Source: Bacteroidales bacterium (GTDB taxonomy: Bacteria; Bacteroidota; Bacteroidia; Bacteroidales; F082). Taken from it: a stretch of 50,228 nucleotides of DNA. Every line of letters begins with the position of its first letter. Within the stretch, counting starts at the first letter, position 1. A program made the translations under genes and the position numbers. Positions 26,572 to 36,170 of the stretch are shown here, in pieces. Where the stretch lies: positions 1 through 50,228 of the forward strand of contig JAUXMV010000027.1 in NCBI GenBank assembly GCA_030683155.1, in the 5' to 3' direction. The notes under the pieces are model-generated. The model did not search any database. It was not told where the DNA came from and saw only the letters and a program-made list of their open reading frames with translations.

Positions 26572-28758
26572 ATGAGATGCTTAAGTATTGAAGTGATTTT
26601 GTTGTTAGTTGTCCTTTTTTGCACCGGAAGCATGATTTATGCCAGCCCGGATATGCTAGAAACTAATAACATAACAAACAATAAATCAATATTTTCCGAA
26701 CCAGGACAGCAGCATCCTGATACTCTTGCCCGCTTGAGTCTTTTTGAAAATACCGTTTTGCTTCAGGAGTTCGTTGTTGAGGCATATAATCAGCAAAGAA
26801 AACTGGTTTCAACGCCGGGCTCACTTTCGTTGATTGGACCAGGACAGCTGCTTATGCAGCCCGGGCCTGGCTTGATAACCGCTTTGAATAATGCTTCAGG
26901 ACTCTTTGCCCACACCGGAACTTTCAATACAACTCGCATTACCATCCGCGGTATCGGTGCCAGAATTCCTTATGCTACAGGCAGAATCAGAGCTTATTTT
27001 GATGACATTCCTTTGACAAACGGCTCAGGTACATCAATCATCGAATATGTAGACCCTGCCTTGATTCAATATGCAGAAGTCATTAAAAGCCCAGCAACAA
27101 GTGCTTACGGAGCAGGTTTGGGAGGCACAGTTTTATTGCGTTCAAAGCCTGTCGAAGAGTATACCTCATTGATAGGCAATCATATACACACAGGTGCTTT
27201 TGGAATGATCAACAATACCCTGAGTGTTGAAGCTGCTACCAAAGATTTGAAGGGAAGATTGGTGCATAGCATCGGAAGCTTTGATGGATACAGAGAAAAT
27301 AATGCCCACAACAGACATATGATTGGTGCTACAGGACATATGAAACTGAAAAATGACAGTCAGTTGAGCGCCATCTTTCTTCTTCACAGAATGAAGGCTT
27401 TTATTCCAAGTTCAATTGATAGCACAACCTATGAGAATAGCCCTGAATCGGCTGCTGCCAACTGGCTTAAAACGAAAGGCTATGAAGATGGAACCCGCGG
27501 ACTTGCCGGATTGAGTCTGAGAAAGAATCTGAAACGGAACTGGAATTTGTCAGCAGGATTGTACACCTCTTTCAGCAAAGAGAATGAACTCAGGCCCTTC
27601 GATATGTTTGACGAAGACAGAATGCTCGGCGGATTAAAGCTTAAATCGACGAAAATTGTTCAAATGCCGAATGTTGATTATCGTTTTGCTGCAGGCACAG
27701 AAATTTTTGTAGAAAAAGTTCAGTTCTCAAATAAACAAAACACAGATGGAGCCGGAACTGCCGGAAATCCTATTAGCACAAACGAAGAGCTGATTCGTTC
27801 GGCTAACTTTTTTTTGCAGGGTGATATTGATTTCAAAAAAGCAAATGTTTCTTTTGGCATCAATTTTCATGATTCTGACATATATTTCGAAAACAACAGT
27901 TTTGTTTCCAATACAGTTATTTCAGGCACCTACAATAACCGGTTTATCGTTTCGCCCCGAATCGGAACCAACCTTAAGTTAGTGAAATCACATCATGTTT
28001 TTCTTTCATTGAGCCACGGTTTCAGCCCTCCGGCATTATCTGAGACATTGAATCCTGATGGTAAAATTAATCCTGACATCAAACCCGAAAAGAGTCTGAA
28101 CTATGAAGCCGGCCTGAGAGGAAGTTTGTGGAAGCGCAGAGGTTGGTATGATATCACTTTTTTCGTGATGGACGTTACCAACTTATTGGTCGCAGAGCGT
28201 GTTGGGGAGGATGCATGGGTTGGCCGCAATGCGGGTGCTTCGCTGCACAAAGGAATTGAGGCTGAGGTGCTTTATTCTTTTATCGGAAGCAATCATCAAC
28301 CAAAAAGTTTTTTTAATGCCCTCGACTTAAAGCTGAGTGCCACATTGAATAATTTCAGATTCACTGATTTTAACGATCTCGGAAATGATTACTCAGGTAA
28401 ACTTATTCCCGGCATACCAGAAAATATTTTTTCAGCGACACTGAATTTTCAGATCATTATGGGCACCTATGCAAGTTTGAATTACCGCTTTGTGGACCGG
28501 ATGGCGATGAACGACGCTAATACAAAGTTCACAAAAAGTTATCAGCTCGCTGATTTAATGCTTGGATGGAAGTTGAGTCGCGCCAAAGTAAATGTTGATT
28601 TTTACCTGAATCTTCAGAATATATTCAATCAGAAATATGCATCTATGATACTTGTGAATGCACCCTCTTTTGGAAGTCAAAATGCTCGTTATTATTATCC
28701 GGGCATGCCTTTTCACGTGAACGGGGGTGTGCGATTTTGGTGGAGTTATAGACAGTAA
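26572..28758 (+). CDS. TonB-dependent receptor (siderophore/iron-complex type)
   Basis: A 728-residue outer-membrane receptor. N-terminal signal (about 1-26) without a carboxypeptidase-regulatory domain, unlike its upstream neighbour. The plug domain has the TonB-box-like LLQEFVVEAY near residue 63, then ALNNASGLFAHTGTFNTTRI, IRGIGARIPYATGRIRAYFD and VIKSPATSAYGAGLGGTVLL. The barrel ends with the usual aromatic C-terminus (GGVRFWWSYRQ). The plug resembles FecA-like ferric-complex receptors, but the substrate is inferred only. It is separated from the previous gene by a terminator and 120 nt that hold a 12-bp palindrome (26488-26499). Confidence 0.88.
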   Translation: MRCLSIEVILLLVVLFCTGSMIYASPDMLETNNITNNKSIFSEPGQQHPDTLARLSLFENTVLLQEFVVEAYNQQRKLVSTPGSLSLIGPGQLLMQPGPGLITALNNASGLFAHTGTFNTTRITIRGIGARIPYATGRIRAYFDDIPLTNGSGTSIIEYVDPALIQYAEVIKSPATSAYGAGLGGTVLLRSKPVEEYTSLIGNHIHTGAFGMINNTLSVEAATKDLKGRLVHSIGSFDGYRENNAHNRHMIGATGHMKLKNDSQLSAIFLLHRMKAFIPSSIDSTTYENSPESAAANWLKTKGYEDGTRGLAGLSLRKNLKRNWNLSAGLYTSFSKENELRPFDMFDEDRMLGGLKLKSTKIVQMPNVDYRFAAGTEIFVEKVQFSNKQNTDGAGTAGNPISTNEELIRSANFFLQGDIDFKKANVSFGINFHDSDIYFENNSFVSNTVISGTYNNRFIVSPRIGTNLKLVKSHHVFLSLSHGFSPPALSETLNPDGKINPDIKPEKSLNYEAGLRGSLWKRRGWYDITFFVMDVTNLLVAERVGEDAWVGRNAGASLHKGIEAEVLYSFIGSNHQPKSFFNALDLKLSATLNNFRFTDFNDLGNDYSGKLIPGIPENIFSATLNFQIIMGTYASLNYRFVDRMAMNDANTKFTKSYQLADLMLGWKLSRAKVNVDFYLNLQNIFNQKYASMILVNAPSFGSQNARYYYPGMPFHVNGGVRFWWSYRQ

Positions 28759-28840
28759 TGATGATTTTTTTCAGCTGCCTGAAGTTTGTTCCGTTCTAGT
28801 TTAATTACGAAAATACAATCGATTTTGCCTGTTTCAGCAC

Positions 28841-30046
28841 TTAATCCAAATCCGGCGCTGCAAAAAGTGCAAGACCACCTTCGGCTGTTTCTCTGTATAA
28901 ACTTGGAAGGTCGCGACCAGTGACTTTCATCGTCTGAACGATTTTGTCAAACGAAACAAAATGCTTTCCATCCGAGAGTAAAGCATACATATTGCAGTCA
29001 AGTGCTCGTGCAGCGGCATGTGCATTGCGCTCGATACATGGCACCTGAACCAGTCCGCCAATAGGGTCACATGTGAGTCCGAGATGATGTTCAAGACCCA
29101 TTTCGGCGGCATATTCAATCTGTTGGGGTGTTCCGCCAAAAAGTTGATTTACAGCTGCTGAAGCCATGGCGCAGGCAGTCCCGATTTCGCCCTGACAACC
29201 AACCTCAGCACCAGAGATCGAAGCATTTTCTTTCACGATATTTCCAATGAGGCCTGCTGTTGCAAGGGCTTTAGTGATTTTTGAATCGGAAAAACCATGC
29301 GCATGTTTGGCATGGTAAAGCACTGCAGGCAAAACGCCGCTTGAACCACAAGTTGGAGCAGTTGAAACACGGCCACCGGATGCATTTTCTTCTGAAACTG
29401 CGAGTGCATAGGCAAAAACAAGACTTCTGCTTTTGAGCGAATCTTTCAAACTTTGGGCGCGGATAAAATAGGAAGATGCCTTTCGTGGCAAATTGAGACC
29501 GCCGGGAAGCACGCCTTCGTTCTCTATTCCGCTTTGAACGGCTTGCTGCATCACTTCCCAGACCTCAGTCAAATGTTCAAGATAGCCCGGCGATTCATGG
29601 ATATGGACATATTCCCAAAATGTGCGCCCATTTTTGGTACACCAGTTCAGGATATCAGTCATTTTCGTTAATGGATAAATTTTTTCGCTCAGCCTGTTTT
29701 CAGTGCCATCGGTGATCGCTCCGCCGCCAGTGCTGTATACTGTCCATTCATTGGAAAAATTACCTTCTTTATCAATGGATTCAAATGTAACCGCATTGGG
29801 ATGAAATGGCAGAAATGTTTGCGGCTTCCAGGTAAATTGCACTTCTTTTGGAGCAAGCATTTCGATGATAGCCTGATCTGTCAGGTGACCTTTTCCGGTC
29901 GCAGCGAGGCTTCCGTATAGCGTAACCCTGTATGAATGCGCTTCGGGATAATGTTTTTTGTATTGCTCCGCCGCAAGTGAAGGCCCCATTGTGTGACTGC
30001 TTGATGGTCCAAAACCAATTCTGTAGATATGTCTGATGGAATCCAT
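28841..30046 (-). CDS. sdaA: L-serine dehydratase, iron-sulfur type, single chain
   Basis: Converts L-serine to pyruvate and ammonia using a [4Fe-4S] cluster. The 401-residue chain carries both domains: the N-terminal beta part with FGPSSSHTMGPSLAAEQY (about 12-29) and the C-terminal alpha part with STAPTCGSSGVLPAV and ISGAEVGCQGEIGTACAMA. Cys284, Cys326 and Cys337 have the 42- and 11-residue spacings expected of cluster ligands. Length is somewhat shorter than the roughly 455 of enterobacterial forms, but no motif is missing. It converges with the TonB receptor and is divergent from cutC. Confidence 0.95.
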   Translation of the reverse strand: MDSIRHIYRIGFGPSSSHTMGPSLAAEQYKKHYPEAHSYRVTLYGSLAATGKGHLTDQAIIEMLAPKEVQFTWKPQTFLPFHPNAVTFESIDKEGNFSNEWTVYSTGGGAITDGTENRLSEKIYPLTKMTDILNWCTKNGRTFWEYVHIHESPGYLEHLTEVWEVMQQAVQSGIENEGVLPGGLNLPRKASSYFIRAQSLKDSLKSRSLVFAYALAVSEENASGGRVSTAPTCGSSGVLPAVLYHAKHAHGFSDSKITKALATAGLIGNIVKENASISGAEVGCQGEIGTACAMASAAVNQLFGGTPQQIEYAAEMGLEHHLGLTCDPIGGLVQVPCIERNAHAAARALDCNMYALLSDGKHFVSFDKIVQTMKVTGRDLPSLYRETAEGGLALFAAPDLD

Positions 30047-30063
30047 ATTCTTTAATTAAGCTA

Positions 30064-30071
30064 CAAAATTA
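30064..30071 (-). promoter_or_regulatory. Candidate -7 box for serine dehydratase gene
   Basis: Reads TAATTTTG on the minus strand, 18 nt before the ATG at 30046. The -33 element is unclear. Confidence 0.4.
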
Positions 30072-30133
30072 AGAAATTTGTGCCATGGAATTTGGGAGTA
30101 TGACGCTTCATCTATTTAAAGAGGCCGTAAACG

Positions 30134-30165
30134 TTTGCTGATTCATAGGGCGATTTGTATCTTCG
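30134..30165 (+). promoter_or_regulatory. Candidate promoter of cutC
   Basis: TTTG at 30134-30137, a 20-nt spacer and TATCTTCG at 30158-30165 (one mismatch to TAnnTTTG). A start near 30172 would leave about 37 nt of leader. Confidence 0.45.
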
Positions 30166-30208
30166 CAATCAATTATCAGAAAAAATTCGTTGATAAATTA
30201 TTGGCATA

Positions 30209-30946
30209 ATGACTAAAATTGAAATCTGTGCAGTTGGATTGAACTCAGCGTTAAAAGCTGAAAAAGCCGGAGCCCACAGGATTGAACTGTGCGAAAATCT
30301 GGAATCAGGAGGGCTAACACCCTCATATGGGCTTTTGAAAAAAGTTAAAAGCATGGTTTCTATTCCGGTTCATGTGATAATCAGACCCCGCAGAGGTGAT
30401 TATATTTATGATAATCATTTGATTGATGTTATGGTTGAAGATATTCTGATGGTTAAATCTTTGGGTTTCGGAGGCGTAGTGATTGGAGTCCTCAACAAAA
30501 ATGGAAATCTGGATGAAAGCCGATTCAAGGTTTTGCTGGAAGCAGCAAAGGGTGTTTCGGTTACATTTCACCGGGCAATTGATGTTGCGTCCAACAGAAT
30601 GAAATTACTGGACAGGCTGATCGAACTCAATGTTGACAGGGTGCTTACTTCCGGTGGAAAACTTTCTGCCATGGAGGGGAAGGATAATATTGCTGAAATG
30701 CAGCTAAAATTTGGAACGTACATAAAAATTATGGCAGGCAGCGGTATTCATTCAGGAAATATTGTTGACTTAGTCAATCAAACAGGCATAAAAGAAGTTC
30801 ACTTATCGGCCAAAACGACCAATTACAGTGATATGAATCGAGATTGTGCCATAAATAATGGATGCTCAGCGCAATTGTTTGAAGAGGATTGGTGGTATGA
30901 ATCTGATGAAGCAGAAATAAGGAAAGTTGTTGAGCTGCTAAAATGA
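30209..30946 (+). CDS. cutC: CutC family protein (copper homeostasis)
   Basis: A 245-residue TIM-barrel protein with the full CutC signature set: EICAVGLNSALKAEKAGAHR, IELCENLESGGLTPSYGLLK, VIIRPRRGDYIYD, FHRAIDV, RVLTSGG and MAGSGIHSGNI. The family was linked genetically to copper tolerance, though its reaction remains unsettled. No copper pump or chaperone gene lies nearby. The gene has its own candidate promoter and ends at a shared bidirectional terminator. Confidence 0.93.
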   Translation: MTKIEICAVGLNSALKAEKAGAHRIELCENLESGGLTPSYGLLKKVKSMVSIPVHVIIRPRRGDYIYDNHLIDVMVEDILMVKSLGFGGVVIGVLNKNGNLDESRFKVLLEAAKGVSVTFHRAIDVASNRMKLLDRLIELNVDRVLTSGGKLSAMEGKDNIAEMQLKFGTYIKIMAGSGIHSGNIVDLVNQTGIKEVHLSAKTTNYSDMNRDCAINNGCSAQLFEEDWWYESDEAEIRKVVELLK

Positions 30947-31000
30947 TGTTTTAAATCGGTAATATCCGGACATTGTTCAATTTTGGACATGCGAAAAACA

Positions 31001-31040
31001 AAAAAACCGATGTTGCATTGAATTGCAGCATCGGTTTTTT
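31001..31040. terminator. Bidirectional terminator between cutC and the 132-aa gene
   Basis: A 17-bp stem with one G-U pair (31001-31017 with 31024-31040) around a 6-nt loop. An A tract on one side and a T tract on the other let it serve both convergent genes. Confidence 0.9.
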
Positions 31041-31056
31041 TGATGAATTTTATCTC

Positions 31057-31455
31057 TTATTCACTTTTAGAAAACATATACCTGGTCATAAAAATGCCAT
31101 TTGTATTGTTTTGATTTCCTGAAAAAACACCTGATGTAACGTGTTTTAGCTCCCATCCCTGATTCGAAAGTTCCTGAATGGTATTCGTTACAGTTTGGTC
31201 ATTTTCGCGGATGTTTCCAAAGTTGATACCTGCCACGCTGAAGAAATTGTTGATTTTTACTTCACTTGTGTTGCCTTGATCGTCTACCGTAATAAGGCGT
31301 GAGCGTCCCATACCTCCGGGGATAACTGATTCAATCACTGTGATTTGAAGCCACTTAACTGTTGATGGCTGTGGACTTGGAGTGCGAAAACTCAGGAAAA
31401 GGCTGACTGCAACGATAGCGATGATAGCCAGCGAAATGGTGTTAAGATTTTTCAT
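31057..31455 (-). CDS. Unknown membrane-anchored protein (DUF4177-like end)
   Basis: A 132-residue protein with an N-terminal hydrophobic segment (about 5-24), probably a membrane anchor. The rest is soluble and beta-rich. The sequence ELSNQGWELKHVTSG near residue 93 recalls the LNxxGxxGWEL pattern of DUF4177 and similar small proteins, but this is only a resemblance. I do not recognise a function. It lies 33 nt downstream of another small secreted protein on the same strand, so the two are probably cotranscribed. It ends at a strong terminator. Confidence 0.7.
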   Translation of the reverse strand: MKNLNTISLAIIAIVAVSLFLSFRTPSPQPSTVKWLQITVIESVIPGGMGRSRLITVDDQGNTSEVKINNFFSVAGINFGNIRENDQTVTNTIQELSNQGWELKHVTSGVFSGNQNNTNGIFMTRYMFSKSE

Positions 31456-31488
31456 AAAAAATTAGGTTTTAATTAAGATTTGAAAGGA

Positions 31489-31932
31489 TTATTTATAATG
31501 TAACTCGTATTTGTAACCAACCGCAATATTATTCATTTTTGACGCATCAAACAAAATACTCTCTGCATAACGACCGGAAATTTTTCCGGGTACAGAAACC
31601 TTGAGCAGATCAACATTTTTCTGTTTTCGTGTGTATTTTCGCTTACCATCTTGCTTTTCAACAAAACTTCTTCTGATAAGCTTCATCCTTTTTCCAGAAT
31701 GGCGGGTTTCGAAGATAGTGCCAAAAGTAATTCCATTGTCTTGATACAGAATAACTTCAACAGGAGAATCATTATTGATATCAACGCTTACTTCGGAAAG
31801 ACTCTCAACAGCCTGATTGTTCAACGCGATTTTAATGTCTGTAAGGCTAAGTTTATTTGTTCCCTGTGAAAAGCCTGTCGTCATTACCAGAGTAAGTAGC
31901 AAGGCTGTTAATGTGATTTTTGTAGAGCTCAT
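31489..31932 (-). CDS. Unknown secreted protein
   Basis: A 147-residue protein with a clear signal peptide (about 1-22, ending TTGFSQG). The mature part alternates acidic and basic blocks, including GKRMKLIRRSFVEKQDGKRK around residues 80-99, and ends in a short beta-rich stretch (VGYKYELHYK). It has no cysteine. I do not recognise a family. It is the first of a two-gene minus-strand unit with the 132-residue protein and is divergent from the beta-mannosidase gene. Confidence 0.7.
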   Translation of the reverse strand: MSSTKITLTALLLTLVMTTGFSQGTNKLSLTDIKIALNNQAVESLSEVSVDINNDSPVEVILYQDNGITFGTIFETRHSGKRMKLIRRSFVEKQDGKRKYTRKQKNVDLLKVSVPGKISGRYAESILFDASKMNNIAVGYKYELHYK

Positions 31933-32078
31933 TGTTTATAGATTTTTTAAATTTTGAGATTTGTTTTCAAATATCTTGCCAAAATAAAACTGTTTGCTTT
32001 TCAAAATTGAATAAGCCCGAATTGTTTCGTTTTTAAAAAAAAGACCTAATTAAATGTATATGGGCTTTTTATTTAAAC

Positions 32079-32086
32079 TATTTTTG
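32079..32086 (+). promoter_or_regulatory. Candidate -7 box for the beta-mannosidase gene
   Basis: TATTTTTG matches TAnnTTTG. It lies 68 nt before an ATG at 32154 and 143 nt before the preferred ATG at 32229. No good -33 box was seen. Confidence 0.35.
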
Positions 32087-32228
32087 TAGAAACAACAAAA
32101 TTTAGCATGTAATCTAAAAACTGCATGCATGTATCTGGGCAAAATGAAAAAAAATGACAAATCCAAATATTGCAGCTGACAATTCAGTAGTGCTGACTCA
32201 ACTGCATCCTTCTTACGTGCCAATCTTA

Positions 32229-34760
32229 ATGAATTCAATCGTTAACTTAATCTTTATCCTATTCATTTTAAACGTATTGCTATCCTCCTGCGATTCGGAG
32301 AATGGCCCAAGAGTTCAGGATTTAAACAATGGTTGGAATTTGCACATTGATTCAAAAGATTCTGCCATTGAGGTTGTAGTACCGGGTATGGTTCAGACAG
32401 ATTTGTTAATGGCCGGGAAAATTGAAGATCCTTTTTTTGGAAGTAATGAAGCTGAATTGCAGTGGATAGGCAAGCGGGAGTGGGAGTATACCAAGCGTTT
32501 TCTGCCTGATCCTAAGCTTTTTGAGCAGGAAAAAATACATTTGATTTTCGAAGGCCTTGATACCTATGCAAGTGTCTGGTTGAATAATCATCTTATTCTT
32601 GAAACAGATAATATGTTTCGTACTTATGCCGCAGAGGTTAAAACCCTGCTAAGGATGGGGGAAAATAATATTCGGGTGAAGTTTTACCCACCTGACAGCA
32701 TAAACAAATTAAAAGCAAAACAATTGCCTTTCAGCTTGCCGGAAGAAAGAGCGTTTTCGCGCAAAGCGCCCTATCAGTTTGGCTGGGATTGGGGGCCTGT
32801 TTTTGTGACGATGGGCATTTGGAAGCCAGTAACTTTGCAAGGCTGGAGTAAAGTCCGGCTGCTAAGTCACACAATTCATTCAAAACAAATTGATAGTCTC
32901 AAGGCTGATCTGGAGCTAGAACTGGAAATTGAAAGTACTTTGGATCGTGCATTTAAGTTGCAAGTCACTTTAAAAGGCTTCAAGCTCATTGACACATATG
33001 TTACTTTGAAAAAAGGAGTAAACGCAGTGAAAGTGCCCTTCCAGATAGAGAAGCCTGTGCGATGGTGGCCCAATGGTATGGGAAGTCAGCATTTATACAT
33101 CCTTGATCTGCAGCTTTTTGATGGATCAGCTTCGTTTATAAAAAGAGAAATAAAAACCGGATTGCGTACCATAAATCTCGTGCAGGAACCGGATGAAATT
33201 GGTGAATCTTTTTATTTTGAAGTGAATGGACAGCCAGTATTTATCAAAGGGGCAAACTATATCCCTGAAGATAATTTCCCTGTAAGATATTCCCGCTCCA
33301 AAACGCGAAAGCTCCTTACTGACGCAGTCGCTGTGAACATGAATATGATCCGCGTCTGGGGAGGAGGCATCTACCCACATGATGATTTTTATGAGCTTTG
33401 CGATAGTTTAGGACTCATGGTTTGGCAAGATTTCATGTATGCCTGTACGATGTATCCTTACGACGAGTCATTTATGATAAATGCTGAAGAAGAAGCCATT
33501 CAACAGGTCAATAGATTAAGGAAACATCCTTCGCTGGCACTTTGGTGCGGCAACAATGAAATTTCTGAAGGATTTCATAACTGGGGTTGGGAACGCGACC
33601 TGAACTGGTCGAAGAAAGAAAGAGATGAAATCTGGAATGGTTATTTGAAGCTTTTTGAAGAAATATTGCCAAAAGTAGTAAACACCAGTGACCCATTTCG
33701 CCCTTATTGGCCCAGCTCTCCTTCAACAGGGTGGGGCAGGCCCGAGAGTCTCGCGCTAGGAGATGTTCACTACTGGGGAGTCTGGTGGGGTGAGGAGCCT
33801 TTTGAAATGTATGAGAAAAAAGTTGGTCGTTTCCACAGCGAATATGGTTTTCAGGCCATGCCCAACATTGAAAGTATTGCCAGATATGTAGCCGCTGATG
33901 AAAAATTTCTGAAATCGCCTATGCTTGAAGCCCATCAGAAACACCCACGTGGCACCGAACTTATCGAAACTTATATGCGACGTGACTTTCCTGTGCCTGA
34001 CAGTCTTGAACAGTATATATATATGAGTCAGCTTTTGCAGGCCTTTGGTATTACAAAAGCCATCGAAGCCCACCGACGCAATATGCCGGTCACAATGGGA
34101 ACCCTTTATTGGCAGCTAAACGACTGCTGGCCTGTGACTTCGTGGTCATCTATTGACTATTTCGGCAAATGGAAGGCTTTGTATTATAGCCTGAAGGATG
34201 CCTATGCTCCTGTGATGATTTCAGTTTCAAAAGAAAATGACAGTTTTAAAGTTTATGTTGTTAATGACAAGAATGAGCCGATGACGGCAAGACTGGAAAT
34301 TGACCTGAAAGCGATGGATGGCAGCATACTGCGTTCATTTACCGAACCTGTGAAAATCAATGCAGGAACTTCAACCTTGGTAAAATCCATCTTAAAAAGC
34401 GAACTCCTTACTGCAGTTGACCCTCAAACGGCTTTTTTGCACCATCGCCTGATGATAAGAAATGAAAAAATCGCCGAAAAGCTTTACTATTTCGTTTCTC
34501 CAAAAGATTTGAAACTGGAAAAAGAGATACCGCAATTGCAATTTAAGGCAGGTAATAAAAGCATCCTTCTTGTCATTTCAAGTCATTCGTTGATAAAAAA
34601 TCTAATGCTGAGATGCAACGATGTCGATGGAAGTTTTGAAGACAATTATTTTGATCTTATTCCGGGTGAAGAAAGAATTGTGAACTTTTATCCATCAGAA
34701 AACTACCCTGCTGATTCGCTTAAATTTGAAATGATGACCCTAAACGAAATCCTGCCTTAA
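32229..34760 (+). CDS. Glycoside hydrolase family 2 beta-mannosidase (lipoprotein)
   Basis: Releases beta-linked mannose from the ends of mannan-type or N-glycan oligosaccharides. From the ATG at 32229 the protein has 843 residues and a lipoprotein signal (FILNVLLSSC). An in-frame ATG at 32154 would put 25 extra residues ahead of it. It shows the sugar-binding jellyroll (GLDTYASVWLNNHLI; GWDWGPVFVTMGIWKPV), the Ig-like middle, and the TIM barrel with acid/base Glu444 (WCGNNEISEG) and nucleophile Glu538 (FHSEYGFQ). MIRVWGGGIYPHDDFYELCD is typical of beta-mannosidases rather than beta-galactosidases. No SusC/SusD pair sits beside it, so it is not in an obvious polysaccharide locus. Confidence 0.93.
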   Translation: MNSIVNLIFILFILNVLLSSCDSENGPRVQDLNNGWNLHIDSKDSAIEVVVPGMVQTDLLMAGKIEDPFFGSNEAELQWIGKREWEYTKRFLPDPKLFEQEKIHLIFEGLDTYASVWLNNHLILETDNMFRTYAAEVKTLLRMGENNIRVKFYPPDSINKLKAKQLPFSLPEERAFSRKAPYQFGWDWGPVFVTMGIWKPVTLQGWSKVRLLSHTIHSKQIDSLKADLELELEIESTLDRAFKLQVTLKGFKLIDTYVTLKKGVNAVKVPFQIEKPVRWWPNGMGSQHLYILDLQLFDGSASFIKREIKTGLRTINLVQEPDEIGESFYFEVNGQPVFIKGANYIPEDNFPVRYSRSKTRKLLTDAVAVNMNMIRVWGGGIYPHDDFYELCDSLGLMVWQDFMYACTMYPYDESFMINAEEEAIQQVNRLRKHPSLALWCGNNEISEGFHNWGWERDLNWSKKERDEIWNGYLKLFEEILPKVVNTSDPFRPYWPSSPSTGWGRPESLALGDVHYWGVWWGEEPFEMYEKKVGRFHSEYGFQAMPNIESIARYVAADEKFLKSPMLEAHQKHPRGTELIETYMRRDFPVPDSLEQYIYMSQLLQAFGITKAIEAHRRNMPVTMGTLYWQLNDCWPVTSWSSIDYFGKWKALYYSLKDAYAPVMISVSKENDSFKVYVVNDKNEPMTARLEIDLKAMDGSILRSFTEPVKINAGTSTLVKSILKSELLTAVDPQTAFLHHRLMIRNEKIAEKLYYFVSPKDLKLEKEIPQLQFKAGNKSILLVISSHSLIKNLMLRCNDVDGSFEDNYFDLIPGEERIVNFYPSENYPADSLKFEMMTLNEILP

Positions 34761-34856
34761 CATAAAACAAAACAGAAATGCCCGAATGCTTATTTTTGTG
34801 AGCTAAAAACTGGTTGAATCGTTTATGAAATTCACTTTTACGCAAAAATTACCTTT

Positions 34857-35330
34857 GTGAAAATCTTGTTGTTTGTCATAGGAAAAACGGATGAAACTTA
34901 TCTTGAGGAGGGAATCCGGAAATTTGCTGACCGCATTGTTCATTATCTGCCTTTTGAAATGGTTGTTTTTCAAGATATTAAAAACAGACGTAGCCTTTCG
35001 CCTGATAAGCAAAAGAAACTTGAAGGTGAGGTGATTCTCTCCAAGCTTCAAAACGGCGATGAGGTATATCTACTCGATGAAAAAGGCAAACAGCCTTCAT
35101 CGCGTGGGTTTGCTGAAATTCTTGAAAAACAAATGCTTTCAGGCCAGAAAAGACTGATTTTTATTGTTGGTGGCCCCTATGGTTTTTCGCCCGAAATGTA
35201 TGCCAGAGCGCAAGGAAAACTCTCACTTTCGGCGATGACCTTTTCTCATCAAATGGTTCGCCTGATTTTTCTGGAGCAGCTTTACCGTGCGCTAACGATC
35301 ATAAAAGGAGAGCAATATCACAATGATTGA
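34857..35330 (+). CDS. rlmH: 23S rRNA (pseudouridine-1915-N3) methyltransferase RlmH
   Basis: A 157-residue SPOUT methyltransferase acting on helix 69 of 23S rRNA. It begins with GTG at 34857. The family start MKILLFVIGKTDETYLEEGI leaves no good alternative. The S-adenosylmethionine knot is at FIVGGPYGFSPEMYARA (about 103-119), followed by KLSLSAMTFSHQMVRLIFLE and the C-terminal EQLYRALTIIKGEQYHND. The usual end is KGEPYH, so Pro is replaced by Gln here. It converges with the next gene across 21 nt. Confidence 0.95.
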   Translation: MKILLFVIGKTDETYLEEGIRKFADRIVHYLPFEMVVFQDIKNRRSLSPDKQKKLEGEVILSKLQNGDEVYLLDEKGKQPSSRGFAEILEKQMLSGQKRLIFIVGGPYGFSPEMYARAQGKLSLSAMTFSHQMVRLIFLEQLYRALTIIKGEQYHND

Positions 35331-35351
35331 TTTGTGCGAATGCAAGTTTTC

Positions 35352-35900
35352 TCATCCAAATTTATTCAAATCTTCTCTGAGCTTCTTTATGGCGTGATCA
35401 ATAACTTTCACTTCGCTCAGAAGCATTTTCTTCGCCAGATCAGCTGCTGAAGCATCTTCAGGAAGTGTAGTTCTTGCCATATGCACCAACTGAATTACTT
35501 CTTCACGGGCTGTCTTTGTCATTTGCCATGCGGTGTCACTTACAAAAAGCTGTTGCGAAAGATTGTGCTCAAATTCCTCTCTGATACTGCTTAAAATGCT
35601 TTGCGTCAAATCGTCAGCGTTGATGCATAATGGCAAGTGGCGCGACAAAAGAATGGAAGGCTGCATACGTTCCAGAAAAAGCACAAGGCGTTCACTGGCC
35701 TGCAAACGCAAAGGCAGTATGATTTTCATCCCCTCTTTCTGGCGTTCAGCATTTTTTTCATCCGAAAGATGTTTCATCTGCTTTTCAAAGCTTTCAAGCA
35801 AGGTTTGATTTGCTTTCAAAAATGATTGCATTATCAGATAAATCGTGGTTGGTAAAACGATAATTACCGAAACAGTCAGGATTATGACAAAAGATTCCAT
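35352..35900 (-). CDS. Unknown membrane-anchored helical protein
   Basis: A 182-residue protein with one N-terminal membrane helix (about 5-27), then a long, mostly helical soluble part. It contains LPLRLQASERLVLFLERMQP (about 63-82) and AWQMTKTAREEVIQLVHMA. I recall similar uncharacterised proteins in many Bacteroidota but cannot give a function. Helices and heptad-like spacing suggest coiled coil. It lies alone between rlmH (convergent) and the aminotransferase gene (divergent, 270 nt). Confidence 0.75.
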   Translation of the reverse strand: MESFVIILTVSVIIVLPTTIYLIMQSFLKANQTLLESFEKQMKHLSDEKNAERQKEGMKIILPLRLQASERLVLFLERMQPSILLSRHLPLCINADDLTQSILSSIREEFEHNLSQQLFVSDTAWQMTKTAREEVIQLVHMARTTLPEDASAADLAKKMLLSEVKVIDHAIKKLREDLNKFG

Positions 35901-36142
35901 TTTACTTATTTGTGAAGGTTTTCAATTCAAAGATAGCGTTAAAGTGCTTCAAATAGTATGTGCATGTCAAATCTTTTAAATGAGAAAATTCAACCTGAAG
36001 AAGAATGGGTTTTCGAAGTGGGTTTTTAAGTGAAGTTCGCAGGAAATAGTTTAAAAAAACATGCAAAATTATTTTAAAGTAATGATAACCGGAAACGTTT
36101 GCAATTGTTTATTCTTTCACAACAAAATATTCAATATTTCCC

Positions 36143-36150
36143 TACTTTTG
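36143..36150 (+). promoter_or_regulatory. Candidate -7 box for the aminotransferase gene
   Basis: TACTTTTG, a consensus match 20 nt before the GTG at 36171. It lies inside the extended frame that opens at 36099, which argues against that longer start. Confidence 0.45.
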
Positions 36151-36170
36151 CAATTCTAAAAAAAATCGAA

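Noticed and set aside
34850-34857. TACCTTTG resembling a -7 box right at the rlmH start
   Set aside because: Transcription from it would begin after the GTG start codon, and no alternative rlmH start exists.
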